Below, one piece after another: positions 18,137 through 26,508 of a DNA stretch of 47,514 bases (the first letter of the stretch is position 1; each line of letters opens with the position of its first letter). A program made the position numbers and the translations under genes. Under the pieces are notes generated by a model. It did not search any database. It worked only from the letters and a program-made list of their open reading frames with translations, and was not told where the DNA came from. The stretch lies in the NCBI GenBank assembly GCA_012033015.1, contig JAAUPS010000011.1:1-47514 (forward strand), read 5' to 3'. The stretch is from Phormidesmis sp. RL_2_1 (GTDB lineage Bacteria > Cyanobacteriota > Cyanobacteriia > Phormidesmidales > Phormidesmidaceae).

Positions 18137-20623
18137 ATGGTAGACAATTCCAATGGGAATCCAGAGCAGATCACCCTCTCGCTGACGCCGGGCAGTGATT
18201 TTGTCTTTAACTTTCGCAGAGACCAGAACGTATGGGGCCGTCACGGCAACGATACACTGCTCGGCTTCGATCCACTAGCACCTACACCACCACCACCACC
18301 GCTCACTCAGCTAGAGGGCTCAGCTAGTCAGTTTCGTTACAACGTTTTGCTAGGCGATTTTATCGAAGAAAAACTGGCTCCAGAGCTATTCGCTAGGCCA
18401 GATCAAGTGCCGCCTGGAAGAGATACTTTCATTTTAGGAGACTGGCGTAAGCCCTACTATCTTGATGACTTTGCCTTAGGTCTGCAGCAGATAGCAATCA
18501 TAGCCGATTTTGAACCCGAGTTTGACACCATAACACTACATGGCTCGAAATCAGAATACCTACTTATTCCCTTTGCGCTAGCTGGGCCAGACCCCGATGG
18601 TGAGTTTACCACCGTCAACGGCAAGGCACTGGTGTGGATTGGCTCAGGGCTGACGCGTAAGACTGCTTTTGATGTCAATCAGGTGCTTGATGCTCTGCAA
18701 GAATCTGGCCTTGTTGAAAATTACGACGGGTTCGATAAAACTGTTAAAGAGCTTTTTAATATCGAGGAATTTGAGGAAAATATTCCCGAGACTGTACGCG
18801 TAAACGTTGATCTTGGAGGGACTGATGTTGGCGAAGCGCCTGAATTTCGAGCCAGCAAGGCAGACAATAGCTTCATTTTGGATTTTGATCCAGGCGATCG
18901 CACCCTTAAGCTCAATGGCAAAGCGTTTGAAGTAACGGATAGCAATCTGGCTATCGATGCCAGCGACAATGACGCTACTAAAGTGGCCAAAAACTCATTA
19001 AAAGCCGCTCAGCAGGCGGCTGAAAAGGCCGCTAAAGAAGCAGAAAAAGCCGCCAAAGCTAACACCAAAGCAGCCCAAGACGCTGCTAAAGAAGCAGAAA
19101 AAGCCGCCCAAAAAGCTGCCAAGGAAGCTGAAAAAGCCCTCAAAAAGAATAAGGACTTCAACGTTGATATTGACGATATTCTAGCCAGCACTCCAGACTT
19201 CGACATCATTGGCTTTTTCCCAGACGTGCCACCCGGTGGCGCAGGTCTACCCCCAGAAGGACTACCCCTACCGGATATCAGTTTAGACGGCAGCTACTTT
19301 AACTTTGTCGGCAAAGCCCCACCGACAGGCCCAGCCTATCAGGCGATTAAACAGTTGGGCACCGCAGGCGTTGACCTTGCCATCAATGTGACCACCGATC
19401 AAAAAGGAAATTTCTATATCCTTGGCAATACAACAGGTTCTTTAGGTGACCTTAACCAGGGTGGATACGATGTCTGGATTGCAAAATACGACAAAAAGGG
19501 AAAGCAAAAGTGGATCAGACAATATGGAACAGCCGCCGGAGATGTGGGTTGGGAAATTGAGGCTTTTACCGATTCAAAAGGTAAAACCAACCTATACATT
19601 ACAGGCGCAACAACCGGAAACTTTGCCCAAAAATATGGTGGGACTAGCCTCAACGAAGGCTATCAAGACATCTGGATTGCGCGATTAGATCACCAAGGAA
19701 AATTTCAGTGGGTGAAGCAAAATCCTCAGCCTATCGTTGGCCCTGAAATCGACAATTCGCTTAATATTGACGTCGATACGGCAGGCAATCTTTATCAAAG
19801 CGGCATCACTATTGAGAAAGTCGATTCTCCATTAGTCACTGTTCAAGATTTTGCTTGGGTGGCTAAATATAATCCAAACGGAGATTTACAGTGGTTTAAT
19901 GGCGATTCTCTAGAATCAACCGATCAATTTGGCTTTGATGAAACCTACGGTGTTGCGGTGGATAACGATGGCGCTACAGTGGCTATCGGATTTGCACAAA
20001 ACAATCTAGGCGGCCCAAGAATCGGCGTTTACGACATCTGGATATCTAAATTCGACCAGCAGGGTAATCAAGCCTGGATTGAAAAATTTGGCAGCGTTAA
20101 CTACGAATTTGGCTGGGGCGTCGATACCGACAGTCAGAACAACGCCTATGTAGCCGGTTTGACAAGGGGTGACTTGGGCGGAGCGAACCAGGGCGAGAAT
20201 GACGTGTTCATCGCAAAATATGATGGCAACGGCGAGCAGCAGTGGGTTCAACAATTTGGCACAGCCGGAGACGATGGCCTTTATTTGGGTGATATTGCAG
20301 TCGATGCCTTTGACAACATTTACGTTACCGGATTTACAGATTCTATTTTAGGCGACGGTAGCAACCGAGGCAGCTACGATGCCTGGGTTGCAAAATACAA
20401 CGCAGAAGGACAACAGCTATGGCTATCCCAATTTGGCTCTAGTGAACTCGACTTTGCTTCAGGCTTAACCACAGATGAGCAAGGGCAGGTTTATGTCACC
20501 GGCTATACCCAAGGTTCCCTAGGAAGTCTCAATCAAGGTTCCGTAGACGCTTGGATCACCAAGGTCAATCCGCTGACCGGGGCAGTGACTAGCTTTTCGG
20601 TGGACGTAGGCATCAAAGGCTAG
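18137..20623 (+). CDS. SBBP seven-repeat beta-propeller protein with RTX-like N-terminus
   Basis: This is an 828-residue protein of unknown task. The N-terminal ~280 residues resemble cyanobacterial RTX/calcium-binding proteins (GRHGNDTLLGFDP, DTFILGDWRKPYYLDD, then a DF...D.I.LHGS pattern) with a proline run PTPPPPP. Residues ~285-340 are an Ala/Lys/Glu-rich helix (repeats of AAKEAEKAA). Residues ~400-820 hold seven SBBP-type repeats, each with a D.xGN.Y..G.T core followed by YD.WIAKY and WxxQxG; seven would close one propeller. There is no classical signal peptide, so type I or another leaderless export is possible. It stands alone on the plus strand. Surface adhesion or ligand binding is inference only. 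Confidence 0.85.
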   Translation: MVDNSNGNPEQITLSLTPGSDFVFNFRRDQNVWGRHGNDTLLGFDPLAPTPPPPPLTQLEGSASQFRYNVLLGDFIEEKLAPELFARPDQVPPGRDTFILGDWRKPYYLDDFALGLQQIAIIADFEPEFDTITLHGSKSEYLLIPFALAGPDPDGEFTTVNGKALVWIGSGLTRKTAFDVNQVLDALQESGLVENYDGFDKTVKELFNIEEFEENIPETVRVNVDLGGTDVGEAPEFRASKADNSFILDFDPGDRTLKLNGKAFEVTDSNLAIDASDNDATKVAKNSLKAAQQAAEKAAKEAEKAAKANTKAAQDAAKEAEKAAQKAAKEAEKALKKNKDFNVDIDDILASTPDFDIIGFFPDVPPGGAGLPPEGLPLPDISLDGSYFNFVGKAPPTGPAYQAIKQLGTAGVDLAINVTTDQKGNFYILGNTTGSLGDLNQGGYDVWIAKYDKKGKQKWIRQYGTAAGDVGWEIEAFTDSKGKTNLYITGATTGNFAQKYGGTSLNEGYQDIWIARLDHQGKFQWVKQNPQPIVGPEIDNSLNIDVDTAGNLYQSGITIEKVDSPLVTVQDFAWVAKYNPNGDLQWFNGDSLESTDQFGFDETYGVAVDNDGATVAIGFAQNNLGGPRIGVYDIWISKFDQQGNQAWIEKFGSVNYEFGWGVDTDSQNNAYVAGLTRGDLGGANQGENDVFIAKYDGNGEQQWVQQFGTAGDDGLYLGDIAVDAFDNIYVTGFTDSILGDGSNRGSYDAWVAKYNAEGQQLWLSQFGSSELDFASGLTTDEQGQVYVTGYTQGSLGSLNQGSVDAWITKVNPLTGAVTSFSVDVGIKG

Positions 20624-20726
20624 CTGCGCGCGCGTTTGATAGCCATCGCGCGTTTAATAGACAAATGACAACGAACGGTAAAAACAGCATAAATTATGCA
20701 ATATATAAAATTACGATAAAGGGAAT

Positions 20727-20759
20727 CCATAACTTATGTAATTTATGCATAAGTTATGG
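20727..20759. repeat. Perfect 12-bp inverted repeat
   Basis: CCATAACTTATG and its exact complement CATAAGTTATGG flank a 9-nt loop. The loop plus right arm also contains a variant of the GCATAAATTATGC palindrome found about 30 bases upstream. No T tract follows directly. It may be a regulator site or a mobile-element relic. Confidence 0.75.
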
Positions 20760-20934
20760 GTTGATAGATAGGCTACAGCTTTTTTTGAAGCCGTATATGA
20801 TAATTTATTCAGTAATAACGCTTAGGAAAAAATTCTAATTTAACCGCCCAAGTATGTGTCTATTTCTCACGATTGAGGTACGATTTAGTAGATTACAAAC
20901 CCTCGGTCAGTTGATTTGCCCACTGAACTCAACC

Positions 20935-20966
20935 CCCTGATCGACTACTTCCCTGATCGACTACTT
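20935..20966. repeat. 16-nt tandem repeat x2
   Basis: Two identical copies of CCCTGATCGACTACTT in non-coding DNA. Confidence 0.9.
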
Positions 20967-21034
20967 TGAGTACAAATTCCCTTTGATATAAAGATTGATC
21001 ATCTAAACTCTTTAATTTTCAATTCAATTGCTCA

Positions 21035-21076
21035 TTTCTGAGTCATAATTTCTGAGTCATAATTTCTGAGTCATAA
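21035..21076. repeat. 14-nt tandem repeat x3
   Basis: Three identical copies of TTTCTGAGTCATAA upstream of the response regulator. TGAGTCA is itself a near-palindrome, so a repeated protein site is possible. Confidence 0.9.
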
Positions 21077-21088
21077 TTCTGAATTATT

Positions 21089-21126
21089 AGTGTCACGACT
21101 TAACTTCAGTGTCACGACTTAACTTC
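21089..21126. repeat. 19-nt tandem repeat x2
   Basis: Two identical copies of AGTGTCACGACTTAACTTC, immediately downstream of the 14-nt array. Confidence 0.9.
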
Positions 21127-21268
21127 TCGAACTCATCTCTAAAACACTCTCTATCAACCCATAACGCAAGTATTCCTGCGCATAAGCGCCTGTAAAGAAC
21201 ACTCTTTCAACCAATCTTTCCAAACGCTTTTTTGATTTTGACTGTTTTGATGTTGATTTCAATGGTTT

Positions 21269-22126
21269 ATGACGAGCCCGCAATCGCTCAAGCCAAGCAG
21301 CAGCGTTATGCAAACGTTGCTTCAAATAGAGGGTGAACAACATCTTTTACATTCCACGACGTTAGATATTTCGATTGGTACGTTAAGCCAATCTATTCGA
21401 ATGGTTACCTCCCCTGCCACAATTTGTAGAGGGCTTGGAGACATATCTTCAGGCGACACATTGCGTATTCTGATTGTTGACGATCACGAAGCCATTTTGA
21501 ATGGAACCGTCCCCTTTCTGCAGCGCCAGTATCACAAAGCAGAAATTCTCACAGCCAGAACGCTCAATGAAACCAAAGAGTTATTGCACCGCCATCATGC
21601 AATACATTTACTGATCTTAGATTTAAGCATCCCTACTGATACCAATGAGCCCGCTCAACGTCAGGTAGGGCTTAGCTTTTTGAAACAATTTTTGAGTTGC
21701 GGAACCGGCCCAAATTTGATGGTTCTTAGCACCAGTATCAAACCTGTTTTTCGCTTTCGCTCAAGCGTGAACGCTTACGAGGGTGGATTTGCCCTACTAG
21801 ACAAACGCGAACCTATTGAAAATATGTTAAGGGCTGCCGATTTGGCCTTGCGCGGCTCTATTTACTGGCCCCAAAAAGAAGGACACGATTGCTTTTTCCC
21901 GGCCGGTTGTGTAGAGCTTGACACCAGATGGGTCAACGCTTTAAAGCTGAAGTTCCATCAAGGGCTCACAGACAAGGCAATCGCCAAAAAAATGTCGGTG
22001 AGCGATCGCACTATCCGCAACTACTGGGTACGCCTCCAAGATAACCTGGGCATTTCCGACGATCCAGATAAAGATCCGCGCATCGAAGCTTGGAAAGTTG
22101 TTTACGAACTGGGAATCGTTGACTAG
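21269..22126 (+). CDS. NarL/LuxR-like response regulator
   Basis: This is a two-component output protein of ~285 residues. An N-terminal extension of ~65 residues precedes a REC domain that starts at LRILIVDDHEAI and has its phospho-acceptor Asp in LLILDLSIP. The C-terminal helix-turn-helix (~residues 225-265) includes GLTDKAIAKKMSVSDRTIRNYW, typical of LuxR-class DNA binding. The 3' end overlaps the CHASE2 kinase gene by 29 nt, so the two are co-transcribed and the kinase is the likely partner. The start is uncertain: the non-conserved extension means a later ATG (for example 21404) could be the true one. Upstream direct repeats may be its promoter sites. Confidence 0.88.
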   Translation: MTSPQSLKPSSSVMQTLLQIEGEQHLLHSTTLDISIGTLSQSIRMVTSPATICRGLGDISSGDTLRILIVDDHEAILNGTVPFLQRQYHKAEILTARTLNETKELLHRHHAIHLLILDLSIPTDTNEPAQRQVGLSFLKQFLSCGTGPNLMVLSTSIKPVFRFRSSVNAYEGGFALLDKREPIENMLRAADLALRGSIYWPQKEGHDCFFPAGCVELDTRWVNALKLKFHQGLTDKAIAKKMSVSDRTIRNYWVRLQDNLGISDDPDKDPRIEAWKVVYELGIVD

Positions 22127-24155
22127 GCTATATACTGTTTTCAAGTGCTGGTTTCCGTTTTGGCGCGAAGCGGCTCCCCCTAGCCTTTTTGTCATTCTGA
22201 TCATTCTTGGATTAGAACTTGGCGGTTGGCTCGACGGGCCAGAGCGAGCGACTTCTGATTGGCTCATGCGCCAGCGAAATTTCCAGACAACGAGCAATTA
22301 CATTACCTTAGTCACCATCGACGATCAAGACCTCCAATCCCTAGAAGGCTATCCCGTTGCCAATGCGGATTTGGCAGCAGCTATCGAAATATTGCAGGCC
22401 GCTAGCCCCCGAGTTGTCGGCATTAGCCTACTCCGGCACTTGAGCAGCACCAATATTGCCAACCTACAACAGACCCTAGCAAAATATCCGAACGTAGTTG
22501 GTACAGAAATAGCACTTAGCCGTAACGCAGCATCAAATGTGCCATCCCCTTTAGGTCTCTCTTCAACCCATATCGGCTTTGTCGATCCCCTGATAGACAA
22601 CGATGGAAAAGTTCGACGCCAGCTTTTAGCCGCGAGAGTCAATACAGGCGACTTAAAGTATGCCTTTTCACTTCAGCTCGCAAGATTCTATCTGGCCCAA
22701 GAAAATATTTTTCTCAGCCCAATCGACGCTTTAACTCATCCTATCCGGCTCGGTGACACATCCATCGCTCAGATTCACTCGGGTATGAGCGGTTATTCTC
22801 AAAAATCAGCTTATGCTGACACTAACAGGAGTCAAATGCTGCTAGATTTTTCAGCGGCTGACTCTGCTTTTTCCACCATTACTTTTTCTACTATTACCCT
22901 GTCCGACTTACTTCACAAGAGATTTTCTCCGGCGCAAATACAAGATCGTATTGTCATGATTGGAATGGCCGCCCCTAGCTTAAACAACACCTTTCAAACG
23001 GGCGCATTCTCTAACGTTCGATTGGCAGCACAACAAAACCAATCAGTAGGATTCGCCGCTACTCATAACCCATACCTTTACGAAATCGAAATAGAAGCTC
23101 ATGCCACCGAGCAGCTCTTACAAAACGTTCTCATCGGACGCCCTTCTATTAAAATTTTGCCAAAAATACTAGTACTCCTGCTGATATTCCTATGGAGTAC
23201 AGTCGGTATCATTCTTGGGTTAGTGCTGCCATACTTTTGGCAAACTTTTGCTGCGATAGCTTGCACAAGTCTAATTTTAATTTTCATCAGCTTTGAAGCA
23301 CTTTTTTTCGGCTGGTTGATTCCCATATTCCCGATTTTGGCAGCCTTAATAGGAGCTAGCTCAATCACCACGTTTTATAACTGCAGCGTCAGAAATCTTT
23401 TAGCGCAGCATCGATCGACTGTTGAACAAACTTTTGAATCCATACACAACGGACCCCTACAAACCCTAGCAATCCTTTCGCGCCAAATCCAGTCTCAAAC
23501 CACTTCTTCAGAAATGATTGTCTCCAGATTAGAGATTCTCAACCAGGAACTTAGAAGTATGTATGAGATCATGGAGAATCAGGGCATCTCCTTTCAAAAC
23601 CATCTTTTTCTAGATGACAATCTAACCCTTAACTTAAACGATCCACTATCTGAACTTCTCTTTCAAGTCACTGAGCATACCCTATCGCGCCCCTTTCCGG
23701 CATTCTCAAACCTCAAAGCCTGTATGACGCCCGATTTTGCCCTATTGGATAGCTGCCAACTAAGCCTAAGAGACAAACGAGGTCTTTGCCTTTTTTTAGA
23801 AGAAGCCCTATGCAATATTGGCAAATATGGCCTTGAAGCGACCTACATTAACGTTATCTGTCACTACACAGAAAGTGAATACTCTATTGAAGTAATCAAC
23901 AATCATGCTCATCGAACCATCGAAGATTCTACCTTTGATGAAGGCTACGGCAGCCATCAAGCGACCCGTTTAGCCAAATATCTAAACGGACACTTTCAGC
24001 GTTTTTTTGGCCCTAATAACACATTACACTGTCAGATTACATGGCCGAAAAAGCAAACAATGTTTGTCAAAATAACAACATTGGTTCAGCAATCTATAGA
24101 TGTTCAACAACATATAAAAGATAGTCTCGTATCTAACTTTCATCGTAAATCTTAA
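22098..24155 (+). CDS. CHASE2-domain sensor histidine kinase
   Basis: This membrane sensor has ~685 residues. A first membrane segment (~28-45) leads to an extracytoplasmic CHASE2 domain (~50-340, with SDWLMRQRN, VTIDDQDL, FVDPLIDNDGKVRR), then three hydrophobic segments (~352-430). A short dimerisation helix follows, with the probable phospho-His in SIHNGPLQTLA (~450), and an HATPase domain with EEALCNIGKYG and EGYGSHQATRLAKYLNG. CHASE2 with this kinase type is common in cyanobacteria; its ligand is unknown. Starts are weak: TTG 22098 overlaps the regulator and TTG 22119 is an alternative. A 15-nt duplication makes the peptide FSTITFSTIT near 22870. It most likely phosphorylates the overlapping response regulator. 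Confidence 0.9.
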   Translation: MFTNWESLTRLYTVFKCWFPFWREAAPPSLFVILIILGLELGGWLDGPERATSDWLMRQRNFQTTSNYITLVTIDDQDLQSLEGYPVANADLAAAIEILQAASPRVVGISLLRHLSSTNIANLQQTLAKYPNVVGTEIALSRNAASNVPSPLGLSSTHIGFVDPLIDNDGKVRRQLLAARVNTGDLKYAFSLQLARFYLAQENIFLSPIDALTHPIRLGDTSIAQIHSGMSGYSQKSAYADTNRSQMLLDFSAADSAFSTITFSTITLSDLLHKRFSPAQIQDRIVMIGMAAPSLNNTFQTGAFSNVRLAAQQNQSVGFAATHNPYLYEIEIEAHATEQLLQNVLIGRPSIKILPKILVLLLIFLWSTVGIILGLVLPYFWQTFAAIACTSLILIFISFEALFFGWLIPIFPILAALIGASSITTFYNCSVRNLLAQHRSTVEQTFESIHNGPLQTLAILSRQIQSQTTSSEMIVSRLEILNQELRSMYEIMENQGISFQNHLFLDDNLTLNLNDPLSELLFQVTEHTLSRPFPAFSNLKACMTPDFALLDSCQLSLRDKRGLCLFLEEALCNIGKYGLEATYINVICHYTESEYSIEVINNHAHRTIEDSTFDEGYGSHQATRLAKYLNGHFQRFFGPNNTLHCQITWPKKQTMFVKITTLVQQSIDVQQHIKDSLVSNFHRKS

Positions 24156-24503
24156 GCTGTGCTCACCGAGTTTTGTAGCTACAGTTAGCGCCATAGGTAT
24201 TGCTTGGAGCCCAATACAATCACCAAGGAAGATGAACCTAAGGACAAAGCGCCAACTCGTCATCACCGCAGCAATCTCCATCCGCTGCCAGCCAAAGATA
24301 TTACAGAATTTGTCCATCAGTAGCCCGCACAAAAGCAGGAGAGATTTACTGTAGACAAAGTCACTCTAGCGATCGCACCCGAGCGTTTTCAAGCAACCAT
24401 CATCTAAGATGCGATCAATGACATACGATTAGCACAGCCTTGTCATGCCTTTGTCAAACCAGCCGTTTAAAGTAGGCGTGTTCTGCAAATACTCATCATT
24501 GCT
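24156..24503. other. Intergenic region upstream of the Deg/Htr protease
   Basis: About 350 bases holding a HIP1 site near 24370 and no gene I can support. A 102-residue minus-strand open frame overlapping the kinase end has no recognisable domain. The protease promoter should lie here. Confidence 0.5.
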
Positions 24504-25778
24504 ATGACAGCTAATCACTCCAACACTCATTCGGCTCATCCTTACTCTCAGGCAGTATCCGATAGTGCTTCCTTCAAGCCCCCTTCTCAAAAAGGCTTTG
24601 CGGGTAAGCGATGGGCAACATCTTTAGCCTTAATCCTCCTAGGCGCAGGGGCCGCCACAACAGGCTCTTATTATTTGTGGGGTCGGCCCACCGCCTCAGC
24701 ACCAGTCTCTGCCACCGTAGCCCAGCCCGCCTATCGCACGACGCCAGCGCGTTTAGCCTTGCCCGCCGCAGGCAGCTCCACCGCCGAAGTCGTGCAGGCA
24801 GTTGGCCCAGCAGTTGTTCGCATCAATGCCTCTCGGACGGTGACAAGCCAAGCACCCTCCGTGCCAGAAAGCTTCCGTCAGTTTTTCGGCGACCAATTTC
24901 CGTCCAGTGCGCCCCAAGAAAGGACGCAAAGCGGTGTTGGTTCTGGCTTTATTGTCAGCGAGGATGGCCGAATTTTAACCAATGCCCACGTTGTCGAAGG
25001 AGCCGATACGGTTCAAGTCACCCTCAAAGATGGCCGGAGCTTCGAAGGCAAAGTGCTTGGCAGCGATCCAGTGACGGATGTTGCCGTCATCGATCTTGAC
25101 GCCAATAACTTACCTACGGTTGCTGTCAGTGAAGCTGAACTGCTACCAGGAGAAGTTGCGATCGCCATCGGTAATCCCCTAGGACTCGATAACACCGTCA
25201 CGGTTGGCATCATCAGTGCTACCGGACGGAGTAGCGGACAGGTGGGCATTCCGGATAAACGCGTAGACTTCATCCAAACCGACGCAGCCATCAACCCAGG
25301 TAACTCCGGCGGCCCATTACTCAATGCCAGCGGAGAAGTCATCGGGATGAACACAGCGATTATCAGCGGCGCACAAGGGTTGGGATTTGCAATTCCTATC
25401 GAGGCCGTACAGCGCATTGCCGATAAAATTGTAGCCACTGGCAAAGTCGAACATCCCTACATCGGCATTCAAATGGTAGAGCTGACACCTGACATACGTG
25501 AGTCTATCAATCAAGACCCCAACAGCGGCTTTCGGTTAGAAGCTGAGAGCGGCATTTTAGTTGCAGGGGTAGTACCCGGATCACCTGCTGCACAGGCGGG
25601 ACTCCGCGCTGGCGATGTCGTCAGCCAAGTCAATAACCAAACGGTCACAACCGGAAAAGATGTGCAAAAAGCCGTAGAAGCCAATGGCTTGAACCGTACG
25701 CTCAGAATAGAAATCGATCGAAACGGCGATCGCCAAACCCTATCACTACAGCCCAAACCCCTACCCACTGACCGTTAG
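24504..25778 (+). CDS. Deg/HtrA-family serine protease with PDZ domain
   Basis: This is an envelope quality-control protease of the cyanobacterial HtrA/HhoA/HhoB group, ~424 residues. A membrane anchor or signal segment (ATSLALILLGAGAATTG, ~35-52) is followed by a trypsin-like domain with the full triad: His in LTNAHVVEGAD, Asp in DPVTDVAVIDL, and Ser in NPGNSGGPLLN. A single PDZ domain (~320-415; SGILVAGVVPGSPAAQAGLRAGD) ends the protein. It is transcribed alone and followed by a good terminator at 25890-25932. I cannot decide between the three paralogue names from sequence alone. Confidence 0.95.
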   Translation: MTANHSNTHSAHPYSQAVSDSASFKPPSQKGFAGKRWATSLALILLGAGAATTGSYYLWGRPTASAPVSATVAQPAYRTTPARLALPAAGSSTAEVVQAVGPAVVRINASRTVTSQAPSVPESFRQFFGDQFPSSAPQERTQSGVGSGFIVSEDGRILTNAHVVEGADTVQVTLKDGRSFEGKVLGSDPVTDVAVIDLDANNLPTVAVSEAELLPGEVAIAIGNPLGLDNTVTVGIISATGRSSGQVGIPDKRVDFIQTDAAINPGNSGGPLLNASGEVIGMNTAIISGAQGLGFAIPIEAVQRIADKIVATGKVEHPYIGIQMVELTPDIRESINQDPNSGFRLEAESGILVAGVVPGSPAAQAGLRAGDVVSQVNNQTVTTGKDVQKAVEANGLNRTLRIEIDRNGDRQTLSLQPKPLPTDR

Positions 25779-25889
25779 GCAACCCAATATTAGGCCATCA
25801 ATGTTGAGACCTTAAGCGAGATTGAACTGACACACCACCATTGGCACCAGTAGCCCGTTAGCGGCCACAAAACGCCATAGCTCCTCACA

Positions 25890-25932
25890 AGCCGCTGAAA
25901 GATGATTTTTCATCAACAGTGGCTTTTTCTTT
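25890..25932 (+). terminator. Intrinsic terminator after the protease
   Basis: AGCCGCTG pairs with CAGTGGCT (one G-T pair), and an inner GATGA/TCATC stem closes a TTTT loop. The stem is followed by TTTTCTTTT. It is well placed about 110 nt past the protease stop. Confidence 0.8.
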
Positions 25933-26031
25933 TCATCCTCTCCCCACTATTTCTGGATGAGTGCAACAAAATTATTTTTTATCAGTCACGATCAGCCGCA
26001 CACGATCAGCCGCAGTCTGCAAGTCAAACTT

Positions 26032-26133
26032 TATAGCACAGTAAGGATGCATTCTTACTGTGTTAGTCGAGCTGTGCTAGTCGAGTGAGCCGCTGCTAGT
26101 CAAGGTTTCTAGCGATTACTATTGTCCTAACTC
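26032..26133 (-). repeat. Dispersed repeat, copy A (inverted relative to copy B)
   Basis: Read on the minus strand this element matches 37817-37926. Shared blocks are AGTTAGGACAATAGTAAT, CCTTGACTAGCAGC, ACTCGACTAGCA, AGTAAGAATGCATCCTTACT and TGCTATA, in the same order. The palindromic core (26037-26062) forms a hairpin. Copy A has an extra ~14 nt (a partial duplication of CTCGACTA) where copy B has none. It lies ~375 nt upstream of the NRPS. No reading frame or transposase is inside. Confidence 0.9.
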
Positions 26134-26508
26134 ATGCGACAGAGGCCATAAAAGCATCATCCAGAAAAGCGTCATCAGAAAAGCGCTTCATGGCTGCAGA
26201 TCGATACTGACAAAACATTGAGTATTAAAACATCGAGTATTTTTGATATCTAGAACATCTTCGTACAATCTCTCTCTTTCTTAACTATAGCTTCTCATCA
26301 AATGTTTTTAGCTGAATTGATCTGGGCAAATTATGAGCAGAAAGACGCAACCCTGAGCGTCTCAAAAAAAACCAATCTCTGCAAATAATTACGTGCAAAT
26401 ACCCAACCCTTGAAAATTCCACTGCTTTTTCAATAAGTCGGCAACTACAGCTCTGTAATGCCCTGTGCTCATTGAAAGTAGCTCTCTTAACTATTGCACC
26501 CTAGACCA

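Larger units (their letters stand above)
20624..21268. other. Intergenic region rich in palindromes and direct repeats
   Basis: These ~645 AT-rich bases hold a 12-bp perfect hairpin, a second small palindrome (GCATAAATTATGC near 20690) and three separate direct repeats listed individually. No gene is convincing; a minus-strand frame at 21119-21343 has no recognisable domain and overlaps the next gene. Confidence 0.6.
25779..26508. other. Long intergenic region before the NRPS
   Basis: About 730 non-coding bases. They hold the protease terminator, a 14-nt direct repeat near 25988-26015 (ACGATCAGCCGCAC type), copy A of the dispersed repeat, and AT-rich DNA with near-duplicate stretches (AAACATTGAGTATT and AAACATCGAGTATT near 26215-26240). 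No small gene is convincing. Confidence 0.6.

Noticed and set aside
20624-21268. tRNA or other structured RNA gene
   Set aside because: Hairpins are present, but no T-loop GTTCRANNC or cloverleaf arrangement was found here or in other gaps.
21119-21343. A 74-residue minus-strand open frame with basic composition
   Set aside because: Overlaps the start of the response regulator on the other strand and covers a direct repeat; no recognisable domain.
24024-24332. A 102-residue minus-strand frame over the kinase 3' end
   Set aside because: Antisense to the certain HATPase-coding region; no homology pattern seen.
26032-26133. Full insertion sequence at the dispersed repeat
   Set aside because: No transposase frame within or next to either copy and no clear terminal inverted repeats; at most a non-autonomous element.
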